Positions 1 through 6,800 of a DNA stretch of 7,596 bases are shown one piece after another. Every line of letters starts with the position of its first letter. Position 1 is the stretch's first letter. A model generated the notes under the pieces. That model ran no database searches. It saw nothing but the letters and a program-made list of their open reading frames with translations, and was not told where the DNA came from. This DNA comes from Desulfobacterales bacterium (GTDB taxonomy: Bacteria; Desulfobacterota; Desulfobacteria; Desulfobacterales; DAOWNP01): the NCBI GenBank assembly GCA_030149595.1, contig JASFBI010000078.1, positions 1-7,596 of the forward strand, given 5' to 3'. Position numbers and translations under genes: made by a program.

Positions 1-166
1 TTGAGGATTAAAATTTAAGCCCAACGCCGTAATTGGAAAAAATGGCGGTTTTCGTCAAGGTCATTACAACAAAACTGTGCTATATAACATACATGGCAGA
101 TTTATCTGCCACAACAAAAATTGAAACTCTCATGATTACGGTCTGTTGGACTGAGTTTCATATAAA
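1..166 (+). repeat. Left inverted-repeat arm, interrupted by 64 bp
   Basis: Bases 1-16 match the reverse complement of 1021-1036 perfectly. Bases 81-166 match the reverse complement of 935-1020 with four mismatches. In the right arm the two blocks are contiguous; here 64 bp (17-80) separate them, so this arm gained an insertion or the right arm lost it. The arm holds an 8-bp-stem hairpin at 94-111 (TGGCAGAT, loop TT, ATCTGCCA). The arm and the following 108 bp up to the first gene show no convincing coding sequence; the open frame across 33-287 overlaps the repeat and the next gene and resembles no protein I know. Confidence 0.85.
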
Positions 167-261
167 TGTGTATAAAAAATATTTTGTTTGGTTCTGTAAC
201 ACTCTGCCAGGCACTAAATTTCTTACAGATATTTTGATAAAAAACTTACTTTATTGTAAAC

Positions 262-266
262 AAGGA
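262..266 (+). promoter_or_regulatory. Ribosome binding site for the YkgJ-like gene
   Basis: AAGGA sits 8 nt before the ATG at 275 and supports that start. Upstream, TTGATA at 235-240 could be a -35 element, but the hexamer 17 bp further on (TAAACA) is a poor -10, so no promoter is called. Confidence 0.6.
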
Positions 267-274
267 CTGCTTAA

Positions 275-679
275 ATGTCTGCTATAAAAAATACAAGATT
301 GACATACTATACAAATATTAAAAAACCGAGTTCATGGCCTAAGTACAAAAAAGGGATGTGTGATACCTGTATGGCTGGATGCTGCATGTTAATTATTGAA
401 GTAACACATGACGATCTGATTAGGCTAAAACTAACCGATGCATGGGAGATTGAAAATTGTCTGAAAGATCTCATTAAAAGGTTAAAAAAATTAAAAATCA
501 TAAAACGCTATAATTCAAAAAACGGAAAATTTATTTTTGGGAAAAAAAAAAGTTCCGACTGCATCTTTCTTGATAATAACAGAAGATGCATGGAATACAA
601 AAACCGTCCTGAGGTTTGTCGTAACCACCCTGTTATAGTTAGTCCAAAAAAAGGATTTTGCCCGTATATTCCAAAATAG
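275..679 (+). CDS. YkgJ-family cysteine-cluster protein
   Basis: This 134-residue protein has the YkgJ-family (putative zinc/iron-chelating) pattern. An N-terminal C-x2-C-x3-CC cluster (Cys29, Cys32, Cys36, Cys37) is followed by a C-terminal half with C-[IF]-FL (Cys96), Cys105, the RPEVCR-x-HP motif (Cys115) and a last cysteine at 129. Family members are thought to bind a metal or Fe-S cluster; the substrate is not established for most. There is no signal peptide or membrane segment, so it should be cytosolic. A lysine-rich helix (about 62-80) separates the two Cys halves. The gene contains a run of ten A (542-551) encoding the KKK before Cys96, a possible slippage site. It is followed after 21 bp by a small coiled-coil gene, probably in the same transcript. 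Length is typical of the family and the frame is intact. Confidence 0.85.
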   Translation: MSAIKNTRLTYYTNIKKPSSWPKYKKGMCDTCMAGCCMLIIEVTHDDLIRLKLTDAWEIENCLKDLIKRLKKLKIIKRYNSKNGKFIFGKKKSSDCIFLDNNRRCMEYKNRPEVCRNHPVIVSPKKGFCPYIPK

Positions 680-700
680 GCAGAAAGAAAAATATTGAAA

Positions 701-892
701 ATGCAAAATAGAATAGATGATATAAAAAAGAAAATGGCTGCTCTTGAGATTCTGATCAAAGAGACTAAAACGCGCCTGCCGGCACACTCAGTCAAACCAC
801 CTGTTATGATGGATCTTATTGAATATGAAGATCAATACGATGCACTTCAAAAACAACTTAATCAATTAAAGAACAAACAGGCTCTGTTATAA
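701..892 (+). CDS. Small coiled-coil protein with RLPAHSVKPP core
   Basis: A 63-residue hypothetical protein. Two charged amphipathic helices (about residues 1-26 and 40-60, rich in K, E, Q and L) flank a central RLPAHSVKPP turn followed by a short Met/Leu segment, suggesting a helical hairpin. I recall small proteins with this R-L-P-A-H-S-x-K-P-P core in deltaproteobacterial genomes, but no function is known to me. The chosen start is the ATG at 701; an in-frame TTG at 695 would add two residues and has slightly better spacing from the purine-rich AGAAAG stretch (682-687). It lies 21 bp after the YkgJ-like gene and is probably co-transcribed. It has no signal peptide, transmembrane segment or cysteines. 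Confidence 0.7.
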   Translation: MQNRIDDIKKKMAALEILIKETKTRLPAHSVKPPVMMDLIEYEDQYDALQKQLNQLKNKQALL

Positions 893-934
893 ATTTTACC
901 CGAACGAAAACTGTTTTTCCCATCAGTCTCTGCG

Positions 935-1036
935 TTTATATGAAACTCCGTCCAACAAACCGTAATCATGAGAGTTTCTATTTTTGTTGTGGCAGATAAG
1001 TCTGCCATGTATGTTATATAAAATTTTAATCCTCAA
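935..1036 (-). repeat. Right inverted-repeat arm
   Basis: This is the reverse complement of the left arm without its 64-bp insertion: 102 bp, contiguous, matching 81-166 (82/86) and 1-16 (16/16). It carries the partner hairpin at 990-1007 (TGGCAGA, loop TAAG, TCTGCCA). It starts 43 bp after the stop of the coiled-coil gene and lies between that gene and the convergent antitoxin gene, so it could also act as a transcript end. Bases 893-934 before it show no feature. Confidence 0.85.
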
Positions 1037-1058
1037 AATACTATAGTGTATTCCGAGG
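1031..1058. other. Imperfect hairpin at the outer edge of the right arm
   Basis: CCTC (1031-1034) pairs with GAGG (1055-1058) and AATAC (1037-1041) pairs with GTATT (1048-1052), separated by a 2x2 mismatch, with a six-base loop. The core ACTATAGT is itself palindromic. It begins inside the outer repeat block and extends past it, so it may be the true tip of the repeat or a weak bidirectional terminator between convergent genes. AT-rich DNA follows on both sides without a clean T-run. Bases 1059-1111 show nothing else. Confidence 0.4.
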
Positions 1059-1111
1059 GTTAAATTTATTTTTAATATATTGATTTAATGATAGAAACGG
1101 CCGATGAACTT

Positions 1112-1423
1112 CTAAGCAATTGCTTCACGAATTGGTCTAACACGCTCAATTTTTTCCATTCGCTTCTGGGAATGCAGTGCAGCCCATATATCATTTCGTT
1201 GCTGTAAATTAAGCCAAAAATTCGCTGTATTTCCGAATACTTTAGCTAACATTAAAGCCGTATCAACGGTTATAGATCTCTTACCAGTGCAAAGTTCATT
1301 TACAGTTCTACGACTGACGCCCATTGCAGAAGATAGTTGCCCCTGAGTAATTCCCAAAGGTACAATAAATTCTTCATTAATCATTTCACCGACACTGACG
1401 GGTTTTCGTTTGGTTATAATCAT
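1112..1423 (-). CDS. higA: HigA-family addiction-module antitoxin (XRE-type HTH)
   Basis: This 103-residue protein has the HigA pattern: an N-terminal P-V-S-V-G-E-M-I-x-E-E-F segment, then the phrase GITQGQL-x4-GVSRRTVNEL (about 24-44) forming the helix-turn-helix. The GKRSIT-x-DTALMLAKVFGNTANFWLNLQ block (about 48-74) follows, typical of antitoxins that bind HigB and repress their own operon. The start is placed at the ATG at 1423 because GAGG (1433-1430) lies 6 nt before it; an in-frame ATG at 1435 overlaps the stop of a preceding short frame and would add four residues. Family operons normally have a toxin of about 90 residues immediately upstream. Here only a 38-codon frame is present, so the gene looks like an orphan or a survivor of a broken pair. 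It follows an attC-like site in the same orientation, which suggests arrival as an integron cassette. Confidence 0.88.
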   Translation of the reverse strand: MIITKRKPVSVGEMINEEFIVPLGITQGQLSSAMGVSRRTVNELCTGKRSITVDTALMLAKVFGNTANFWLNLQQRNDIWAALHSQKRMEKIERVRPIREAIA

Positions 1424-1429
1424 TTTATA

Positions 1430-1435
1430 CCTCAT
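1430..1435 (-). promoter_or_regulatory. Ribosome binding site deciding the higA start, overlapping an upstream stop
   Basis: On the minus strand ATGAGG contains the GAGG core, 6 nt before the ATG at 1423. The TGA of the preceding short frame (1434-1432) lies inside it, the usual arrangement for translational coupling of a toxin gene to its antitoxin. Confidence 0.55.
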
Positions 1436-1548
1436 TTATATGAATGATTATCAAGATAAATATCATCCGCCTCCCCGTGTTCATCATTCCAGTGGATAGT
1501 TGGCACCCCTGATGACTTTGTTACACCTTTGAATGTTTGAATTATCAC
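1432..1548 (-). pseudogene. 38-codon frame upstream of higA, possible toxin remnant
   Basis: A short frame opens with GTG at 1548 (or TTG at 1551), directly after the attC-like right end, and stops in the higA ribosome binding site. Its C-terminal part, HWNDEHGEADDIYLDNHSYK, loosely resembles the end of HigB-type toxins (aromatic, Asp/Gly, A-x-D-[IV], D-x-H, Lys). The rest does not match HigB and an in-frame TAG closes the frame upstream. No ribosome binding site is evident. It may be a 5'-truncated toxin gene, a short unrelated cassette gene, or chance. I do not recognise it firmly. Confidence 0.25.
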
Positions 1549-1607
1549 CAACGGCTATTTAACAGGAAGTCCACTGGACCCGTTTGTTGAACGAAGCCGT
1601 TATGTGG
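1546..1607 (-). other. attC-like integron recombination site, cassette direction minus
   Basis: Seen: AACGGC (1550-1555) pairs with GCCGTT (1596-1601). After an unpaired spacer, TTAAC (1559-1563) pairs with GTTGAA (1586-1591), leaving G1589 extrahelical. The apex is a perfect GTCCA-C-TGGAC hairpin (1569-1579). This is the R box, spacer, L box with extrahelical G, and terminal-structure layout of attC. Read on the minus strand, the left half (ATAAC, then TTCGTTCAA) and the right half (GTTAA, then GCCGTTGG) resemble the aadA1-type attC as I remember it. The minus strand would be the top strand, with the G/TT crossover at 1552/1551. Against: the right core GTTGGTG departs from GTTRRRY at the last two bases, and no second attC is visible. 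Alternatives are the terminal palindrome of another element or an ordinary stem-loop. Confidence 0.5.
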
Positions 1608-1633
1608 CAAAAAAACCAAAAATAGTGTATAAT
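1605..1633 (+). promoter_or_regulatory. Candidate sigma-70 promoter
   Basis: A perfect TATAAT at 1628-1633 is preceded at 17 bp by TGGCAA (1605-1610), a weak -35. It points to the broken integrase frame. The region is AT-rich, so chance is likely. Confidence 0.25.
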
Positions 1634-1851
1634 CTACAGTTGTCCAATTCCGGACACTTTTTAAAAAAGAGTATACCATAGATCAAGCAAAAGCAAACCG
1701 ATTTAACAAACCGTATGAACGTCACGAAAGATCACTCAAACTTCAAGGAAAGGCACAGAAAACCATTAATGCTTATTCCAGAGCCATACGTCGGGTTCGT
1801 GATTATTCTGTAACAACCTGTCACCCACTATTTATTTTTTACAAGATATAA
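1633..1851 (+). pseudogene. Truncated tyrosine recombinase/integrase, N-terminal fragment
   Basis: The plus-strand frame between the stop at 1630-1632 and the TAA at 1849-1851 encodes a segment at about 1696-1806 (from NRF to RDY) with the hallmark YERH-x4-LKLQGKAQKTINAYSRAIRR of the SAM-like core-binding domain of tyrosine recombinases. I associate this flavour with integrases carried with IS91-type elements in deltaproteobacteria, from memory. Similarity ends after DYS at about 1809, where the frame runs into unrelated residues and stops; the expected continuation and the whole catalytic domain (R-H-R-Y) are absent. No ATG, GTG or TTG start suits it, so it is a remnant. It is not the IntI type: the Y-S-x-R-T-E motif of integron integrases is lacking. 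The break at about 1809 lies 52 bp from the end of the TonB receptor gene. Confidence 0.6.
1641..1662 (+). terminator. Small hairpin followed by T-run
   Basis: TGTCC (1641-1645) pairs with GGACA (1652-1656) across a six-base loop, followed by C and five T. This resembles a weak rho-independent terminator on the plus strand, or an inverted-repeat end of a lost element. The stem is only 5 bp. Confidence 0.3.
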
Positions 1852-1861
1852 ACAATCTGCA

Positions 1862-3856
1862 TTAAAAATTTATATTAACTCCCGAAATAAATCTGAACCC
1901 ATCATCAGGATAACCATAATGGGATTCATAATATGTATCAAACAGATTAATAAAATGGATGTATAATTCAGATTTTAAAGTTTTTATCCGGACAGGCTGA
2001 ATAATCTTGAAATCAACAGTTGTATATGAAGCCAGCTGTTCCTCTTTTGAATTTTCTATATCAGTATATTGACTGCTGACAGCTCTTACTATTGTTATAA
2101 ATCTTGTTTTTGCAGGCAGAACATATTTTAAGGATAATTTTCCTTTATGTGCAGGAGAATAAGAAAGGTCGCCGCAAGTGGCTGTGTTTTCTGTTTCCTG
2201 CCAGATATAATTAAAATCAGCAAAAAGCTGTGCTTTATAATTATATTTAAAAGAGACTTCCACTCCCTGTTTTTTCCCTTTTTCTATATTTCTTGGCATG
2301 GAAACCAGGTCTATACCTCTTTCATATACGATCAAATCTTTTGTTTCGGTTCTAAACAGTGCAGTATTTAAAACAGCATCTTTTGTGTATTTATATTCAA
2401 AACCAAAATCACAGGAGAAGATTTTTTCTTCTAACAGGTCTGGATTTCCTCTTACCTGATTAATAGAACCGTGGCTGGGCTGGTACAGCTTCCCAAATGA
2501 AGGAATATTTTCTGTATACCCGGCATTAGTTTTTATTACAATTTTATTTCCAATACCACAGCTTACTCCAAAATTACCTGCCGGTGAATAATCAAAATCT
2601 GATGTATGATCCCCCCTTATACCTAAACTTGTTGAAAAATCACCCAAAAGCCTGTCATATTGGATATGAAGAGACATTTTATCTCTTTTGTGCTTACCTG
2701 TACTGTCAATATCTCCGGTGCTTGTATGGTCAACATGATCCTGCTCAAGCGTTCCTCCAAATCTAAATGCCCACAACCCGCTGTCTTCAGCCCATGTATG
2801 TTCACTGTTTATCCCAGTTTTATATACTTCAAGCATTGATTTATCGCCATTTTGTGAATAATCTTCTATATCCTTTATATCTGCATAGGATTTTAATGAA
2901 AATTCACCTGTCTTCCCTGTAAAACCCTTTATACTAAAATCAACGGAACCTTTGTCATATTTTTGCCTTGAATCCGGTGTCAGGTTATAAAGCGGTCCTG
3001 AACATCCATGTTCTGCATGATAATAACGTCCTCCTATTTTATATTGGGTATTATTACTGTTTTTTTTATTCCAGTTTACACTTAAAAAGAGCCTGTCTTT
3101 ATCACTGTTGGTACGCTTGCCATCTGTATGGGTGGCTCCTGCTGTTATCATTGTACTTCCTTTTTCATGCGGCATAGAGTATGAACAACTAAAATTGGCA
3201 ACTCCAAAGGATCCGGTTCCAAGCTTCAGGCGGCCACTCTTTTTTGCTGAACCTGCTTTTTTTGACCCATATGAATCAAAATTTTTTGTGATAATACTGA
3301 CAGCCCCGGAACTACTGCCCGGCCCAAGCCAAACAGGTACAGGAGGTTTAAATACTGTTATTTTCGAAATAATATCTATGGGGATTGTCTCAAGATCAAC
3401 CGAACCATACTGACCAGAGTTAACAGGCCGCCCGTCAACCAAAACCAATACACTTCCTGACCCGCCGCTGCCACGGATAGAAATCCGAACACCAGACCCG
3501 CTGTTTCCCTGACGCACATCCACACCTGACATTGAATTTAAGGCTTCAGTTGCATGAAGAAAATTTCTCTGAATAATCTCTTTCTGATCAAGGCTCACAA
3601 TACTTTGGGGATGGTTTTTTATATACTCTTCCAATTTTCCAGCAGTAACAACAATCTCATCAAGCATATGCACTTCATTTTTTTTGACTTGTTTGCTCTG
3701 CTTTGAATTATCAGGGATAGAATCTGCGAAGGGTTTGCTGTCTGCCGGTATACCTTGTTGAGCAAAAACTGTTCCCGGCAATCCACATAAAAAAAAGATG
3801 GCTGCACACAATATTATCCCAAAAAAAATATGCTTTTTTTGCTTTACTATTCCCAT
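1862..3856 (-). CDS. TonB-dependent outer-membrane receptor (BtuB/haem-receptor-like)
   Basis: A 664-residue protein with a signal peptide: basic start, hydrophobic core about 10-27, predicted cleavage after VFA at 32. A linker follows, then a TonB box DEIVVTA (66-72), and a plug domain about 80-192 with SIVSLDQKEI, MSGVDVRQG, ISIRGSGGSGSVLVLVDGRPVN and SGAVSIITK. The rest is a 22-strand-type beta-barrel ending in aromatic Phe, with the closing motif NLFDTYYESHYGYPDDGFRF, like the end of BtuB and similar receptors. GNPDLLEE at about 470 is the barrel motif common to many receptors; a histidine about 10 residues before it (PSHGS) falls where haem receptors carry a ligand between the FRAP and NPNL motifs. 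The gene follows the CobN-like gene by 15 bp with AAGGA 6 nt before the ATG, so the two form an operon. The likely substrate is a corrinoid or haem, inferred from the neighbour. Length and frame are normal. Confidence 0.9.
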   Translation of the reverse strand: MGIVKQKKHIFFGIILCAAIFFLCGLPGTVFAQQGIPADSKPFADSIPDNSKQSKQVKKNEVHMLDEIVVTAGKLEEYIKNHPQSIVSLDQKEIIQRNFLHATEALNSMSGVDVRQGNSGSGVRISIRGSGGSGSVLVLVDGRPVNSGQYGSVDLETIPIDIISKITVFKPPVPVWLGPGSSSGAVSIITKNFDSYGSKKAGSAKKSGRLKLGTGSFGVANFSCSYSMPHEKGSTMITAGATHTDGKRTNSDKDRLFLSVNWNKKNSNNTQYKIGGRYYHAEHGCSGPLYNLTPDSRQKYDKGSVDFSIKGFTGKTGEFSLKSYADIKDIEDYSQNGDKSMLEVYKTGINSEHTWAEDSGLWAFRFGGTLEQDHVDHTSTGDIDSTGKHKRDKMSLHIQYDRLLGDFSTSLGIRGDHTSDFDYSPAGNFGVSCGIGNKIVIKTNAGYTENIPSFGKLYQPSHGSINQVRGNPDLLEEKIFSCDFGFEYKYTKDAVLNTALFRTETKDLIVYERGIDLVSMPRNIEKGKKQGVEVSFKYNYKAQLFADFNYIWQETENTATCGDLSYSPAHKGKLSLKYVLPAKTRFITIVRAVSSQYTDIENSKEEQLASYTTVDFKIIQPVRIKTLKSELYIHFINLFDTYYESHYGYPDDGFRFISGVNINF

Positions 3857-3862
3857 AATCCA

Positions 3863-3867
3863 TCCTT
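3863..3867 (-). promoter_or_regulatory. Ribosome binding site of the receptor gene
   Basis: AAGGA on the minus strand lies 6 nt before the ATG at 3856, within the 15-bp gap after the TAG of the chelatase gene. It supports the chosen start and expression of the receptor from the upstream transcript. Confidence 0.7.
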
Positions 3868-3871
3868 TTTT

Positions 3872-6800
3872 CTATATTCTCTTTTTTTTCCACCCTGTAA
3901 AAAGCAACACAAGAATACCACAAACGATTACCATTACAACCCACGATGAACCTGCAGCAGTCACTGATGTTTCCTTTTTTTTCTCATCAATCAGTTCAAA
4001 ACCTTCTATTGATTTTCCTTCTGTTTTAGCATTTATACTCTCATCCTTCTGGATTTCTTTGATGGTACTAATTAAATTTTCCCTGTTTTTTGTATTTTCT
4101 GCTTGATTTTCTTTTTGGGTTTTACCAACAGCCTTTGCTATTATCATTTTAAACTGATTCAATTGACGCGGCGACAGCAAACCATTCAAAGAGATAATAC
4201 TGGTTACAAACTCCTGAAGCATGGGATTATTACAGGTATGCTCACAGCAGGCAACTCCTTTTTCAATTACATTTACAGCATAGTTCAAAGCAAGGCTTTT
4301 TTTCATATCTTCCGGAGCCTGCCAGTATTTTTTACGATCAGCCTCCAGCATTCTCGCTGCAATAGATTGTACTGCCCAGGGATTGTTCTGATCAAAAAAC
4401 TCTTTCATATCAAGATCATATTTGTCTTTAATGTACACGTCGTGGATCTGTTCCCAATAAGCACCATCAACTGCAAAGGGAGTTGTCACCTGAAATCCCC
4501 ATAGATGTTCTACAAATTCATCCATTGCTCTTGCCCCTGAATAGTTCTCTTTTTTCATACCCTCAATCCATTTTGGATTGAGATAGCGGGTTCTTAGTGC
4601 CCTGCCAATTGACTTTGACAACTCTTCGAGATTCATACTTTTTTTATCCTGTATATTGGCAACCTGTACATCAGGATATGCTCCTGCCTGACTTTTAACT
4701 GCAAGAGATAATCCACCCAAAAAAGCAAACATGTCATCATTATCAAGCATATTGTAAAGATTGGATGACCTGGTATGCATGGTGATTTTTACATCTTTCA
4801 GGTTATTTTTATATGCACTTTTTAAAGGTTTACCCCATACTTTTTCTCCATAGGCAAAAGAGCTGTGGTGAATAAAAACATCTGCTATCTCCTGTTGAGT
4901 TTCCCATACAGAACTATTGGGTATCAGCTCCTGAATTGCACTGGAATAAGCTCCGGGCATAGGTCCAAACACTCTAAGCCTGCTCAGTTTTTTTGCATCA
5001 TCTTTTAAATACCCTTTTTCAAGAAGTGCAAGCTCTATTTTTCTGTTATTAACAGCTATAAAATTCTCAACGTCTTTTAATGATCCTGCCATTTGTACAG
5101 CTCTGTCCATAAGTGTAATAACCTTTGAAAAACTATCACGAAAAAGACCTGATGCCTGAATAAGAACATCAATTCTGGGGCGTTTAAGAACGTTTCCTGG
5201 AATTGGTTTTATGTCAACCACCTTATCTTTTTTGTCCCAAACAGGCATAATCCCAAGAAGACTCAATACTGCTGCTACAGATACACCCTCATTCCTTTGA
5301 GTTTCTGTACTCCAAAGAATAATTCCCAGTTTATCAGGATAGGTACCGTGCTTTTTCAGGTAATCCTGCACCATTTTATCAGCCAGCTTCTTTCCTATGG
5401 TAAATGCTTCTTTTGAAGGTACTTTATCGATATTAAAACCGTAAAAATTTTTACCGGTAGGTACTGCATCCGGGTTTCGTACAGGATCATTGCCTTCACC
5501 AGGGGAGATATACCCTCCATTCAAAGCTTTAAGCAGAGAAGTGATTTCGTTTCTGCCGCAGACCTGAAGTTTTGCTCTCATCACTTCTGTTTTAATTTCA
5601 GGACGTTTTGCACAAATTACATCAGTGAGATCTAAAAGAGCCTCTTTATCAGGAGAAATACCAAAGGTATGATGCCCGTATGGAATCAAACTCTCCTGCA
5701 TCTCCAGAATATAATGTTCAACCTTTTCAATGGCTTTATCATTTAACTCTTCTAATCCAAGATCCTTATTCAGACCCAGTTTTAAAATTAATTTCAGAAC
5801 AGTTTTCTTTTTCTCTTCTGCAAGCTGCATATCTGTTACCTGTGCATTATGGTATGCATCTATCATGGCTGTCAGTTCACGATATTCCATATACACTCCT
5901 CCTTTTTTCAAGGCAGGAATAAGATGATCAATAATTACTCCGCGTCCTCTTCTTTTTGCCTGAATTCCTTCACCAATATTATCTACAATATACGGATAAA
6001 TATTGGGTATATCCTGAATAAGTACTTCTGGAGAACAGGAAAGAGAAAGCCCGATCTGTTTGCCTGGCAGCCATTCATGGGTTCCGTGTTTTCCAAGACT
6101 TATTATGGCATCTGCATGAAATTTTTTCTTTAGCCAAAGGTAAAAGGCAATATACTGGTGATGAGGGTATATTTTAGGATCATGGTACAATTTCTCAGGA
6201 TCTTCGCCCAAACCTCTTGATGGCTGAGGCAGGAGAATTATATTTCCAAGATTAACTATCGGAATAATAATATTGGAATTTTTTATCATAATATCTGATT
6301 TTTCAGGCTGACCCCACTGCTCAATCACGGATTCCTTGAAGCCGGCAGGAAGATCTGCAAACCATTTACGATATTCAGATACAGGTATTTGCACAACACC
6401 TCCATCTGAAATCATTTGATTAAGTTCGCCAGGAGCCCATGAACCAACATTTCGCCCGCTTAGCATGATGCGTTTTTTTATATCATTTTCTGAAGGAGCT
6501 TGTCCGTTAATACCATAACCTTCTTTTCGCATAGCACTTATAATTGTGGCAATTGACCGAAAGCAGTTCATGTAGCTTGCACCAATATTTTGTTTTCCTG
6601 GAGGGTGGTTCCAATATAAAACAGCAATCTTCTTTTCTCTGTTAGGAGTTATTTTTAGTTTATAAAATGCCTTTACTCTTTTTATAAAAAAATCAATATT
6701 TTCCTGCATGGGTATTGTATCATAAATCACATGACTCATTCCCTTTAAACGGGCTGCTGTTTTTCCTCCAAGTACGGTTGGTTCAATTGCACCATTTTCT

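Larger units (their letters stand above)
1..1036. mobile_element. Inverted-repeat-bounded module with two passenger genes, no transposase
   Basis: Seen: positions 1-166 and 935-1036 are inverted copies of one another and enclose two co-directional small genes (275-679 and 701-892). The inner arms match at 82 of 86 positions and the outer 16 bp are identical. No transposase or recombinase gene lies between the arms. Inferred: this may be a non-autonomous mobile unit (a MITE-like pair carrying passengers), or two inverted copies of one intergenic repeat family that happen to flank an operon. The left arm meets the window edge, so the true terminus and any target-site duplication cannot be checked. 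Confidence 0.45.

Noticed and set aside
17..80. Second attC site in the left-arm insertion (GCCCAAC start)
   Set aside because: It lacks a matching GTTRRRY right core and L-box pairing; the only stems are 4 bp.
33..287. 84-codon plus-strand open frame
   Set aside because: It runs through the left inverted repeat and overlaps the ribosome binding site and start of the YkgJ-like gene. Its product has no recognisable pattern.
508..795. 90-95 codon minus-strand frames opposite the YkgJ-like and coiled-coil genes
   Set aside because: They are antisense to two better-supported genes, and their Phe/Ile-rich composition is what the reverse complement of lysine-rich coding DNA produces.
1633..1851. 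Integron integrase (intI) diverging from the attC-like site
   Set aside because: The orientation would fit, but the fragment lacks IntI-type N-terminal motifs and resembles a different tyrosine recombinase branch.
1800..1861. Terminator after the receptor gene
   Set aside because: The minus strand shows no stable stem followed by a T-run here; only a mismatched 6-bp pairing near 1810-1824 was found.
3798..4504. Hydrophobic plus-strand frames opposite the chelatase C-terminus
   Set aside because: Phe/Ser-rich shadows of the conserved minus-strand gene, with no motif of their own.
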